A stretch of DNA of 64,000 nucleotides, from NCBI GenBank assembly GCA_948470475.1, contig OX419339.1, forward strand, positions 1,364,501 through 1,428,500, read 5' to 3'. This DNA is from Galaxea fascicularis (lineage: Eukaryota > Cnidaria > Anthozoa > Scleractinia > Euphylliidae). Within the stretch, counting starts at the first letter, position 1; the number at the start of each line of letters is the position of its first letter. Position numbers and translations under genes: made by a program. Shown in pieces: positions 21,797-33,579 of the stretch. The notes beneath the pieces were generated by a model. It had not been told where the DNA came from. It worked only from the letters and a program-made list of their open reading frames with translations, and ran no database searches.

Positions 21797-24235
21797 TCAG
21801 TAATCTAAGGCTATTATTTCAATCGTAACAAATCCATTCCCTGCTGGACAATCGCCGGACGTTACAATCCAGTCACTTTGAGGGATAAATGATCCTCCCC
21901 CTCCGGCATGGAGATCCAAATTCTTGCTTCTACCATCGACTTGCACACCTCCACCCGAGTACCCTCCCCCTCCGCCACAATTCCCACCACCACCAAATCC
22001 ACCTGCACACCGAGATCTTTTGTTGAATCCTCCCTCTCCCCCTGCGGCAAATGCCTTGCCCCCATCATTCTCAGAACATCGTTTACTGCAGCTTCGCTCT
22101 TCATAGCAGCGTCCATCAGAGAGGAGGCCACCTCCACCGCCAACACCAGCTACAGTATCCACATGGCCTCCTGACACACATACCTTTCCCCCATTCCCAC
22201 GCATACCGGGGTTGACGCTACCCGGCTCAATAGCTTGTCCTGGGTAGCCATCGACAATATCTGCCGCCCCTCCTCCCCCAGCGATTGCCAGAGGACTGTT
22301 ATCAGTAGCAAACACAACAAATGTCCCGCCTCCACCACCCCCGCCCGTAGCTTTTTGTCCCACTAAAACTGTCAGCAGCGTTCCTTGTTCAAGATGGATG
22401 TCGCCTTGTACTCTTGCTCCCACTCCTCCCTTAGTGCCATAAGATGGTCTACCTCCCCCTGAGGCACCACACACCTCAAGCTGATATTGGCCTGTCACCG
22501 GAACACGCCACGTCTGTAGGCCGTTGTGTACTGTGATGCTTTCTAGTGAAGTACCTTGGTATCGGCTGTTGGTCTTGGGTCCGAACCTTCCCTTGGCCCC
22601 AAGTGATGTGAATTGATAACGAACGTCTACGTATACAAGACCAACAAAGCAGTTGTTATGGACTTAAAACAAAGGAAATGAAACGGAGAAAAGAAATTAG
22701 AAACCATCAACTACCAGCTGAGAAATAGATGTCAGATGTAATTTATTAACGTATTAAGATAAAAGGTTGATAAGACAAGAACAATATTTTGAAGCTGAGC
22801 ATGATATTTCTCGGTTGGAGCAATTACATTAACTACTAGCGTAACCTTGATAAAAACCAGTTAACGTTGAACATCGGATTGTACATGCATTACCTATCTT
22901 TGTCTCGCATCTTTCTCCTGTCCATGGCAGGGCACACCTGCAATGAAAAGTTTGCTTGTTCTGGTTAAAATGGCATTGGCCTTGATTGAGACAGGTTACT
23001 TGCTTGCATCCCTCCTGAAAAGTAAAGAGAAACAGGAAACGGTCTTAAAGTGACTTAAGAAGAAATAAAGAAGAACTGAGAAAAAGTCGAGACCAGAAAT
23101 GAGTCTTTAGTTTGGATTAGGTGCTGACAAAGCACGGGTCTTTGTTTGCGTTTGAATTCTTCTTTAGATTACCAAAAACGAGAGTAGTTTTACTTAAACT
23201 TTCTTCACTGGTTCAGACATGCTGATGACAGAAGATGATATTCTGACAAAATGCCTGGTGTTTTCGCAAAATACCTGGGATTAAGTGATTGCTTTGCGAG
23301 ACGTAAAAAGCACTGTGACTCTTCGACGTTTAAACGGTAGGCTAATCAAAATCAGTATAGAATTGCAATAGCGATTTAAATCAGAAAACATTTTTCGGGG
23401 CAATGATTTTGAATAGGTGAGAAAAAATTTGTCTATTAAACGGTTGAAAGTATTTGGTCCGGTGCGGCTCTGCCTGACTCCGCCTTGTGTAGTAAAGACA
23501 ACATTCTCCTTGGCCTCGATTGTCACGACTTCCATATAAAAGAATCACTTAAATAAACACTAATAGTGGTTATTTCCCCATGCTTTCTTTATGCTTGAGT
23601 AGAGATTCTCTGTCCTCTAGTGTTCCTTACGGACTTGACTAAAAGAAGAGTGAAGTTTGGCAAACGGACAATCATGGCCGCTTAATAGAGCTTACTAATA
23701 AGAAATAGTCATTTGTGGACTAATCAACAAAGAAGAAGGACAAAAATGAGTAAGTTTGGTTGAGGTGTACTAAGCCAAAGTTAATAAGTCATCTAGGTTT
23801 TGTTCCTGAGGATACGGTAGGGATAAAAAACACTAAAGCGATATTAGCTTGTAGGCGAGTTAATTGGTTAGTAAATACCTCCATGTCGGCGGGTTTGTAT
23901 GGTAAGACTTCCGAATAGAGGGTAAATACAAACCCCTCTGCACGATGAAGCTCGCGTTTGGACAACAATGAAATACCGATATCATTCAATTCGCACACAG
24001 GCTTCTTATCTTGTAAAACTCCGAAATTTGTCGATGCACACCTCAGATCTTCAAGGCACGACTGCCCACAAGACACCAACGTAGTTCCCTTGACGGTTTT
24101 AATATGGTGACCTTGCAATTTGTAGTTTAAAACAGTCTTAAGTGAACCGACTCGGTAGCGTTGCTCCAAACCGCAATCAATTCCTATCAGCATTGAAAAG
24201 GTAAAACACACTAACGAGAAACTTAAAACGCACAT
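21797..24235 (-). CDS. Secreted PAN/apple-EGF-glycine-rich (ALK/LTK ectodomain-like) protein, paralog A
   Basis: Three coding exons: 23879-24235, 22894-23014 and 21797-22626 (435 aa; phases 0 and 1). Residues 1-18 are a signal peptide (MCVLSFSLVCFTFSMLIG). Residues about 20-115 are PAN/apple-like (CGQSCLEDLRCASTNF, KKPVCELNDI). Exon 2 is one EGF-like domain with six cysteines (CKQVTCLNQGQC, CRCALPWTGERC). The last exon resembles the glycine-rich domain of ALK/LTK receptors: WRVPVTGQYQLEVCGASGGG, then long Gly tracts, a Cys cluster (DGRCYEERSCSKRC) and GGGGGYSGGG. No transmembrane segment or kinase follows; the frame stops at IEIIALDY. It is transcribed away from a paralog beginning at 27041. 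The start was chosen at the ATG opening the hydrophobic leader rather than an upstream in-frame ATG. Extracellular ligand or matrix function is inferred. Confidence 0.78.
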
Positions 24236-27040
24236 CTCGCCGAGAATGAAAACAGATGAAACTGAGAAAAATAGCTGATATGCGTCCCTGAGAGGATATA
24301 ACTTCGTTTGCTTAGGATTTAACAATGGCAAACACATTTTAGTTTTTTAGGGACAGCTGCTGCAACGCAAATACTACCAGAGCAGTTAATGGCCAGAGCT
24401 AGAAAACGCTGAAACATTAGCAAACTCCAGAAAGTAATTATCTCCGACTTTCATTTGAGGATTCATTAAAAAGCGACTGACGTTATGCTTCAAATTTGGA
24501 AGCATATTATACAGTTTATCCCCATTAATTGGAAGTCGCACTAAACAAAAAATACTTCGAATTAGCGGGGGTTCGAAGTAACCGGTTTAGCATAAAATAC
24601 ATGCACCAATTTGCTGGTAGGCTTTTATTAACCGTGAATTTTGCAGTATTTTCTTTATTTTTCTTTCTGAGGAACGTCTATATGCATTCCCTAAAGTATT
24701 TAACAATTTGCTTTTTTGAAAAGAAAACGTAAACCGAACGGCACTGTTTTAATGTGTAACTACAAATACGGGACTGGTAGATTGTGGAATTCAAATTGTG
24801 TGCCTGGAGAAGGAAACTTCAGTGACACAGAGTGTGTTCTGACATGTACAGCGTCTCAGTTACAACACAGTATGTATATATGCATGTTAACGAGGCGAGT
24901 GAAACTGCTTTAAACGTTTTTGCAAATGACAGAAAAAAGTGAAGGCATTGTTTCAAGCATTTGAATAAATTTTCTACAATTATAGAATAAGAAAATTGAA
25001 GCAATTCCCTCCTCTCTCCCTCCCTCTCTCCTCCCTCCCCCCCCCTCTCTCCTCCCTCTCCACTCCTCCAAAAATACGGGAAATTGAAGTCCCGAACAGA
25101 ATTAAAGTTGTTTGAAAGGAAAAAACTCCACTATGATTACAAAATTAAATAAATGAACAAGTGAATGATATATTGCCAGTAAAAAGGTAACAAACTGGCA
25201 AATAAGTGAATGAATCAGTACACTGAAGTAAAGGCCATGTAATGTAAACACTTTTTGGTGTCTTACCCGCGTAGTGAAAATTTCAGATTTAAAAGCACTT
25301 GTTGAACACCAGCTTAAGTTCTAACTCGTTGATTTTTCCTCCTTAGAATAAGTTTCGAACGCGCACTGTTGAATATGTATTAAATTTTGCACAAGTGTGC
25401 TTATCTGAACTGAGAGAAAGAATATCATTCTAAAACTGATTAGCTTTTTAACGGCTTCACCTGAAATATATGATTTATTTCATTTACATCATCCACATTG
25501 ATCTGTAATAACAAAATACATGTTCCTCGTACCAGCTGGTGTAACTGGGTTGCTCGTGTTAATAGAAAATGGTGTTTCATACAATGGACGCGGTGTAAGC
25601 CTCGCCGCTTGATTGGTCAAAAGCAGTTTACGATAAGTATGACGCATGAATGGCGTGTCGAGGAAGTAGCGAAAAACAATGTATAAAACAAACAGGTTGC
25701 TGTTTGCCTCCGCTGCACACTTGTCGGGAGATATATGGCTTTTGCATCTTACAAGAGGAAAATTCACTTCCTTTTAAATAGAGTTCCTGGTATTGACTTC
25801 TTCCGAATCAATGTAAACTTGTTTCATTCTGTTCAGTCTTTTATCTCCCACTCAAACCGCTTATCGTAGTTGAGTTGTTTTTTTCTTCTTTCGACAGCTA
25901 TGATTAAAAATTTAATGATCATGTTAACTGCGTTAGCTCTTTAGATGAGCACTTAATGCTCCGCCATTTAAAAATGCTGAGAAAATTTAATTTAAAAAAA
26001 TAGATTTCATTTGTTAGTGCGTGTGTCAGTCTGATTGTCATGACGCAAGGAAGAGTTCCGACAAAACATAGTAGGAACATCAGACATGGTTACTCGCCTG
26101 CGGCTCCTATCTAACTTCTTTTTTCTTCCCACGTTTTGACGTCTTCCATGCATTGTCAGAGTACACATGCACCACAAAATGGAATCTATGTTTTAAATAA
26201 AGTCAGCTGTGAAGTTTTATTTAACTTCCGTTTAATCATCATCGTTCAACTTATGACATGCCAGGGATAAAACTGTCCGGTTTGTTGATATTTAAAGAGA
26301 CCAAGTCTCATTCGTTACTTTGTTGCAATCATTGGGTTAGACTTTGATATACCAGGAACTGAAAATAATAACAACTACGACTTTTCAAATAAAACGAGGT
26401 CATGTTAGAGGGTATTTCCCTCCGCGATAACCGCTTTCTCGATCGAACCAATAACTATCCACTGACAAATATCCTAGTCGAGGTGAGGTTGTGCTCTATC
26501 GTACCTCTTAACAGTATTCTCGCCCTTCTTGTCTTGGTAATGAATAAACCGCGGAACGAGGAAAACTAAACAAGGATCTAAGGAAAAAGAGATGAAAACA
26601 AACAGTACAGTTTTGTTCGGCTATTCTATAGCTCGATCACCGCCCCACAAGCTGTTTCGCATGGTCGGTCGAAGGCAAATTAAATTTTGATATTCAACAA
26701 CCTAATTCTGTCCGCTCACAAGCTCCGTTCAGCTCGTATATTAAAAAATAAGTTTCAAATTAAATATATAAGAACACACACCATACATTTTGAGATCTCT
26801 AATTGAAAAAGGAAATATAAAGTAAGCAAATCCTGTCATTTAACTTTAGCCAAAAATAAACAAGGTTTATAAAACTTTCACAAACTGTCGGGTTGATCTA
26901 TACAAAATGGACGTATTTTGTTGACTTTACCGTAAATCACGTTGAAATGGTGACAATTTTATGAAACTCTGTAAATATACATTTTCAGATTTAAAACTTG
27001 AATTTTAAATGTCAACAAAGCTTCGTTGGTGATTGGCAAG
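24236..27040. promoter_or_regulatory. Shared intergenic region of the divergent PAN-EGF-glycine-rich pair
   Basis: 2.8 kb separate the two start codons. It must hold both promoters if the gene models are right. A pyrimidine-rich (CTCCCTCC)n tract lies at about 25007-25070. I could not identify specific transcription-factor sites. A 92-codon minus frame at 25489-25767 has no recognisable domain. Confidence 0.35.
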
Positions 27041-30000
27041 ATGGCAGCAACTACGGTCGTGTTTTTATATCTTAATGTTCTAGGAAGCCTGCAACCATGT
27101 CTCTGTTGGAATCGTGCGGGACAAACTAGTTTTTTTGACAGAGTAGTATTATTTCGTCGCCATAGTGCGCTGCAAAAATATATTTTAAAGAGAATTCAAA
27201 CTCTTGGAGAGATTCAATGTGCTCATGCTTGTCTATCTGAAGGCAGCTGTGTCGCCCAAACATATTGTGAAGCTGACGGCGTAGCAAAAGGAATTTGCTT
27301 TCTTCACGAAAAAGGAATTCAAGAGAAAGAAGCTACAATTCTTGTGAGAAAGGAAAAGTGTACCTACCAGCAATTCATCGGTTTTCAAGTAAGTACAGTT
27401 TTTACGAATCAGAAAAGTCCATCGCGCAGAATTATGTGACACAATGTCTTCGTGAAAAGAAACGTTCCCTGTTATAAATACGTTTGAGTTAATTGGAGAA
27501 CACGGAGTGAAAAGTCTAAAGTTGACTTATTGCATTTCACAACAATATAATACAATACAATACAATTCAACTCATCGCAACGCAACGCAACGCAACGCGA
27601 CGCAATGTAATTATGCAATGTAATGTGGAACAATACTTATAACACCATACACTATTTATTAACGTTGTAAAACACTTCAGTGGCTAAAATGTCATGGCGG
27701 GCTGTAACAAAGCTTATTTTTACATCAGCTCGGATTCCTTTCAGTTCTTTGGGGGGGGGGGGGGGAATATATCACATAACCCCCAAATCAACTGTCTGAA
27801 AAGCTGGGTGCGGCTTTGATTGTTTGAAGGGAAGAGCGGGGCTGAATGAACAGCTAATTTAAATGCGAGGGGATTATGTGTTAATATGCAAGGGGGATAA
27901 GTGACTTATCCCCCTTGCATATTAATACATAATCCCCTCGCATTTAAATTAGCTGCCTTATCCTTCTTCCTTACTTCATATACAAACTTGCTCAGCCAAA
28001 ACGACACTTCTAAATTGCAAAGTGTCTTTAAAATTCCACTGTTTGGAGCTACCACGAAAGTGTCGCTGTCATTTATTGGTAACGAGTTTCGCTCTGTAAC
28101 CCAGTCATCCCAAACTCGTGTACTCCATGAAGTTGCCCTTTTAGTGTTTTGTGGTATTCTTGCTTCATTCCTCGCCTGAATTTCCTTGTCGCTTACAGTA
28201 ATGATCCCTCGACCGGAATCTTCTTTATCTGTAAAAACGTCGGTAAAAAGATCCTCGGTGCGTAAATTGAAATTGTCAACTGCTTTCTCCTTGTCTGCAT
28301 CCGCAAATAAAGATTCAAAGTTGTTTTCCGAAAGGTCAATTGACCTGCTGCCGCTAAAACTACTTTGAGTGATAAACAGTTCTGGCTCTGAATCGCTGAA
28401 CATTGCTACCCTGTTCCTAGCATTCACTACGAACAAGACGAACAACTAATTCGAAATGCGACTCTAAAAAATTAACATAATTAAAAGACCGAGAAACTTG
28501 TGAATCCCACTGGTGCCAACATGGCGTGTTGAAAAACAAAAGAAAGATGAACAATAGAGGAATTTTTCTTCAGTGTATTTTTGCATCCCTTGAGGAATCC
28601 TCACCAATGTAAAAATAAGCCATTTAGTGGCCTTCAGCTCGTGGCTATGTGATTTATTCCCCTCGTGCGTTGCCCTCGGCTGCGCCTTCGGGCAACGCAC
28701 GAGGGGAATAAATCACATAACCCCTCGCTTCAGGCCGATAACCCTTACTAACAAGCACACACTAGGCATACTACAAATAAAATCGTGAACAATAAAGTAA
28801 AATTAAATAAAATAAAGCCATGATAGAAATTTTAAATTACCAAAAATTACTAGAATTACAAACTCTGCACATACAAGTAAATTGAGAAAAATCAGTAATA
28901 CAGATACAACCGATTACAAATTAATTCAGACTAACTTAATTGATTTTTGAAGTTCGACATTTATTAGTATTTCGTAAGGCTAGCTTTTGGTAATGAGCTC
29001 CACACCTTTGGCGGCTCCATACCTCCATGACTTTATATCGTAAGTTGTGGATTTTCACCTTGCGGTTGCGGCCACTGATTCGTGATATACGGTTATTGCA
29101 TACAGACTGCAATATTGAGTGCACATCAAATTGAAATTTTTACACTCAGATTCCGTTTGGAAACATACACACAGTTGCGAGCGTACAATGCACTTACTAT
29201 GATCACAAATTAGTTATATTTCGGTGGTTGGAGAGTGTTGAGTTGCCTGTTAACACCTTAAACCGCATCAGCAATATTTTCTAAAAAATGCACGTAAACA
29301 GACAAATGTTATGTAAAATAATGTCTTTACCTTTAGAAAGAAAGAGGAATTACCAAAGAAAAAAAAGTACTCGCATGCATTCTTATTGAAATCACGTAGG
29401 CGTTTGATAAATCACTGATTGTCACGTCAAACCATAAAAGATTTAGAAGAAAATGAAATTAAGTTACGAGAGGGTTATTGCAGATGTTCTGAGGAGGAAA
29501 AATTATGGTTTCATTATCTCTGCAAGAAAACAAGGCCAGTTATATCTGATAATTAATTTCCCCAGACCAGAGATTTCCAAGGCTGGGTAACAACCAGTCA
29601 AACAATGTTGCGCAAATCGAGTGATGTTATGTCAATGCTCGTCTAGTTTCCTTCCAGCTTTATTGTCCGAAGACCTGAAGAAAAAGAGGCCTACAATGTA
29701 GCCTGTAATTGCATTTTTATGCCTAACATACAAGTCCCGAAGGTAATCTGATCCTAGCTTGGAGAACATGAATCAGTAAGGCAGACCGCATAAAGTCATT
29801 TATTCTCGAGGTGAATAAATTTTCCTTATGTGAATTGGGGAAATGAAAGCAAATGAAGAACGATCGTCGCAATTGTGAACGCAATTTTTTGCAATTGCGT
29901 AAACATCATTCACATTCATCTCTTTCACGGGATATGAACCCACAATTGACCTGCTCCCGATTGCATAAAATTGCGTTCATAATTGCGAGGATCACTCCTC

Positions 30001-32155
30001 TGATTTGATTACATCTCCGTAGTTCATATACGATTTATTTCATATACATCATTCACAGTGCTTCAGCAGTAGTATGAGAAGATTTTTCAGGCGTCATATG
30101 CATGCCACCGCTTTTAATCTTTTCGTTAAGCCAAATTTGAGCTGACAAGGCAATATCAATTAGCTAATCAAGTAGGTTTTGGGTTTATTTTGTTTTTTTT
30201 TTTTTATTTTGTTTATTTTGTTTAACCGCAAATTCCTCAAAACGAATCACCAAGTGACAGTGACACCGTACATTGTAAAAACATAAATAACTCCCTGAAG
30301 GCGTCTGAAGGCGTTTGTTCCCATGAACTTATGCAGTTTTTTGCTCAGTTCAGTTCAGTTCAGTTCTTTATTTTTCTAATAAGTATGGTTTACTGACAAA
30401 TTTGATATGCCCACAGGTAGCTGATGTTAGTCTAGGTGGGTCATGTCTTAACTAAGGAAAGTAGGTGGACAAGTTTACAGGAATCAGGAAGATAGTCATA
30501 GTACCATCTTAGGAGAAGGAGCTATTAGATATCTTACTTTTACAAATCTAAATCTGCAATAATACAATTAAGACTATACTTTTTATTCAGAAAATAAGAT
30601 TTTTCTTTTTGAATGATGAAGTCGTATATCAAGATAAGAGCCTTCCAAGTCAGAATGTCGAAAAATGTTCTTTTAATTTTTCTTCTAAAGTCATATTTTG
30701 AAAGATTTCTTAATTTAAGAGGCATCTCGTTCCATCTTGTTGCTCACAAGAGGGATGCCTTAATAGTTTTTTTCCAACTATACTATTTCCTAGGCTGAAA
30801 ATACTAGATATACGCCTGATATGTTTGACTATGTTTTCACCTTAGGAGGCTGCTTGTACAAAGAAATGCAACAGTAGAGGGAAGTGTGATTTTGACCATT
30901 CTAACAGAAGATATTCCTGCAATTGCGAGCCCCCTTACGGCGGAATGTTCTGCGAAAAGTCTCTAGGTACCATAGTTTAATCTCATTTGGTGACTAACGG
31001 GAGTTAGTTTAAAATTTAATAACTACAACAACTGCAGCGGACCAAAAAATCAATTTATTTTTCTCTTTAATATTAGTTTGTGCTGTCCATAGATACCATG
31101 TTTTATTTTAAAAAAATAGTCATTTTTTTTGGTTAATTCAGATTTACACTTTCATTCACTGAGCACGTCATGTTTCTTCAATATTCTTCGACTTAAACCC
31201 ATGCGGGATCCATTTCCTTCCAAAACACCGGCATTTTTTTGATTCGTTCTGATTCGTTTTGTTGTTAGTTTTTTTCATAAAAGAACATTTCAACAGAAAA
31301 AAAAATGCTGGTTTTTCCTTTTACTTGAATTCTACTTCAGCTGTTTCGTTACGCTTCACCACTCTGGGTACGCAGGGGAATTCTGGGCCCACATCAACTG
31401 CCGGCTACGCCAATACCTCACTAGAGGGGGTCGTGACACTGGATAAGGGAATACAAAGATGGACAGTTCCTTTCACAGCGCTGTATTCTCTTACTGTGGC
31501 CGGAGCAGCAGGCGGAGCTGCAACACAAAAAGCCGGAGGCGATGGCGCTGTTGTAAGGGGAGTGGTGCAACTTGTCAAAGGAATTCAACTACGCATTTTG
31601 ATTGGTCAGAAAGGTGCTCAGGGATCATCACAAGAAGGTGCAGGAGGAGGTGGGGGAACCTTTGTAACTGACAGTAATAATGTCCTAATAGCAGCCGCTG
31701 GGGGTGGGGGTGGGGGAGGCGCTTATATTATATCACATAACGGTGATAATGGCCAAACAAGCGAGAGCGGCAGTGTTTACGGCGGCGCTAATGGCTTTGG
31801 TGGTAATGCAAACGGTACCCAAAAAAACAACGTTGGGGGAGGAGGAGGGTATAAAGGAGATGGGAGGTGCTGTCTATTCACAAGCTTATGCACTTCTCAA
31901 GCATGTAGCCAAGCCGGCTTATCGTACTTGAATGGTGGGCTCGGAGGATTCGGAAATAGAAGTGGTGGATTTGGTGGAGGAGGAGCAGCAGACACGATTT
32001 TCGGTGGGGGTGGGGGTGGATATTCTGGAGGTGGTGTGTATGCGACCCAGTCTGGTTCCCGGGCGGGAGGGGGTGGCTCGTTCTTAACGGGTGGGGTACA
32101 ACCGACTTATGATCAAAATGATGATGATGGATACGTGTTAATTAGTTTTCCATAG
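27041..32155 (+). CDS. Secreted PAN/apple-EGF-glycine-rich (ALK/LTK ectodomain-like) protein, paralog B
   Basis: Three coding exons: 27041-27388, 30846-30966 and 31341-32155 (427 aa). Intron phases (0, 1) and the 121-bp EGF exon length are identical to paralog A. Residues 1-24 are a signal peptide (MAATTVVFLYLNVLGSLQPC). The PAN/apple-like part has CAHACLSEGSCVAQTYC and an extra KEKCTYQQF. The EGF exon reads CTKKCNSRGKC, then CNCEPPYGGMFC. The glycine-rich exon has RWTVPFTALYSLTVAGAAGG, GDGRCCLFTSLCTSQAC and GGGGGGYSGGGVY, and ends DDGYVLISFP. It lacks a membrane anchor and kinase. Intron 1 (3.46 kb) has been invaded by hairpins, a KIAA1958-like ORF and LINE pieces. The start is the ATG at 27041, because 27026 is GTG. 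Confidence 0.78.
27535..27605. repeat. AATACAAT/CGCAACG short tandem repeat
   Basis: Degenerate 5-bp repeats (ACAAT then CGCAA) run for about 70 bp in intron 1 of paralog B. A G-run of about 14 lies nearby at 27752-27765. Confidence 0.8.
27851..27955. repeat. 105-bp near-perfect palindrome
   Basis: Arms 27851-27902 and 27904-27955 are complementary over 52 bp with about one mismatch, and the centre is AAGTGACTT. The arm includes GGATTATGTG and GCAAGGGGGATAAGT. It truncates the downstream ORF on the minus strand. Confidence 0.9.
27906..28403 (-). pseudogene. KIAA1958/QRICH1-type (DUF3504, Crypton-derived) N-terminal fragment
   Basis: The minus frame from the ATG at 28403 reads about 165 codons. 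Residues about 88-155 (RIPQNTKRATSWSTRVWDDW, later EVSFWLSKFVYEVRKKDK) match the N-terminal block of the KIAA1958/QRICH1/ZMYM group, which derives from Crypton tyrosine recombinases. The acidic N-terminus (MFSDSEPELFITQ) is usual for these cnidarian copies. The frame then runs into the palindrome at 27851-27955 and stops, so the recombinase core is missing. It lies antisense in intron 1 of paralog B. It is probably a truncated mobile-element or retrocopy fragment. Confidence 0.6.
28645..28719. repeat. Hairpin with 30-bp perfect arms
   Basis: 28645-28674 and 28690-28719 are complementary (TATGTGATTTATTCCCCTCG on the left arm), with a 15-nt loop. The right edge continues ATAACCCCTCG, resembling ATATCACATAACCCCC at about 27766. 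The two may therefore be ends of one element that includes the KIAA1958-like ORF. Confidence 0.85.
28936..29140 (-). pseudogene. Possible LINE ORF2 C-terminal scrap
   Basis: The minus frame contains HNLRYKVMEVWSRQRCGAHY, then LALRNTNKCRTSKI. It vaguely resembles the 'IWN-LP--LR----F' tail of cnidarian non-LTR elements. The match is weak and short. Confidence 0.25.
30540..30800 (-). pseudogene. LINE ORF2 C-terminal fragment
   Basis: The minus strand reads an IWN-like segment, then MPLKLRNLSKYDFRRKIKRT and FFDILTWK. This is the usual C-terminal end of cnidarian CR1/L2-type reverse transcriptases (LR-LSK--F+++I+). It is 5'-truncated, in intron 1 of paralog B just upstream of the EGF exon. Confidence 0.55.
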
Positions 32156-33343
32156 CACTTAAAGAGAAACAACAGAAACAAAACCCCAACAGTGATCAGA
32201 ATCGAAATTCTCCTAACATCAGCACTGGTCATCAAAGATAAACTCTATGAAACTAAAGAAAATGATCACCCAAGAATACATGAAATGCTCTGATTTTTTT
32301 CTCCCATCTGGTGCATTATGAAAAGAGAGAAGTAAAAAGAAAGCGCATATCAATCCCAGGGCGTAAACGGTTAGATGAAGCTATGCGGAATATAACAGCT
32401 AGTGGATCGATGGAAGAGTAGAAACATGTTGCTGGAATACGTACCTGGTTCTTGCATGAAATTACAGTAAAAATTCGTTCAAGAAGACCTTGAGCAAGGT
32501 TGATGTCACTACTCTCCTTTGACTACCAGTGCTAAACACTGTTGTGATAAATAATTGAAGCCAAAAATGGTCGGCAGTGTACCGTCAAGTAACCTTACCT
32601 AAATGAGCCAGCCTGGGTTTAGGTAATTACGCGTGACCAGAAAAAAATTTGCCATAAGCGAGAATTGTAACTTGTTTTGTAGTTGAATAGATAATCATCG
32701 TAGTGATAGCAATCATAATAGGGTATTATGGTTTGCCTCTGATGCCTTCACTGAAGATGAAGGTCGCGTCGTAAGGACTGTTTACTGTCAGTCTTCATAA
32801 GGTGATAAGATTGACGAGTTACCAGTCACCATTTGTATCACAGTGGTTGGCTGCGATTGGGGAATTCCGATTCTATGCATAGTGATAATACGGTAGAAAA
32901 CCCGCATAAAAGAACCTATGTTTTTCAGTTTCAGGCTGATGCCGTTCTTATATATTGGGTACTTAGTGAAAAATCAGCCGAAGGCTGTTCTTAACATGTT
33001 CTGATATTCTGTCGGAAAATTATGCACTGTATTCCACAACTAACATTCCTTTATTAATTGACTCCATCCGTTCAAATCAAGGGACTGGTCATTAATTACA
33101 AGTGAGTTGCTGGCACAGATAAATGAGAGGTAGTAGCTTTGGAATCTGCTTGAACCAAATAACCAACACAGCAACATAAAAATTACCCTAAAAGTATGCT
33201 GGTACCCAGTATTTCCTTATATATAAGAACCAGTTGAATTGGTTCTTATGTATATGGTTTTCTTTTACCAAATTTCAGTCTGAATGTTCTTAATCCACTC
33301 TTTTATGCGGGTTTTCACTGTATGCCCTCTGAAGAGCAGTAGC
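32156..33343. other. No gene recognised downstream of paralog B
   Basis: Intergenic sequence between paralog B and the MITE at 33344. A short inverted pair (ATATATAAGAACCAGTTGAA / TTGGTTCTTATGTATAT) lies at about 33217-33257. No exon seen. Confidence 0.3.
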
Positions 33344-33579
33344 GCCCGGTTGTTCGAAGGCCGATTAACGCTAATCCAAGATTAAAATTTAATCAAGGAG
33401 CTTAATTCTCTATCCCCAAACTTTGCTCATTGCTGATATTCTGCAAAATTTTAGATTAGGGGAAGTCAATCTTGAAAAACAAAAACCCCGCGGAAACAAC
33501 TTCCATCCAAAAGTTAAAAACTGCAACCAAAGTTTACGCTAATCCTGGATTAGGTTAATCGGCTTTCGAACAACCGGGC
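33344..33579. mobile_element. MITE with GCCCGGTTGTTCGAA ends
   Basis: GCCCGGTTGTTCGAAGGCCG at the left and CGGCTTTCGAACAACCGGGC at the right are inverted copies. The homology extends inward over GATTAACGCTAATCC. The 236-bp element is non-coding. A degraded relative is at 61383-61566. Confidence 0.8.

Noticed and set aside
21862..22338. Additional ORFs within the glycine-rich exon
   Set aside because: Shadows of the real frame of paralog A, caused by GGN-rich sequence.
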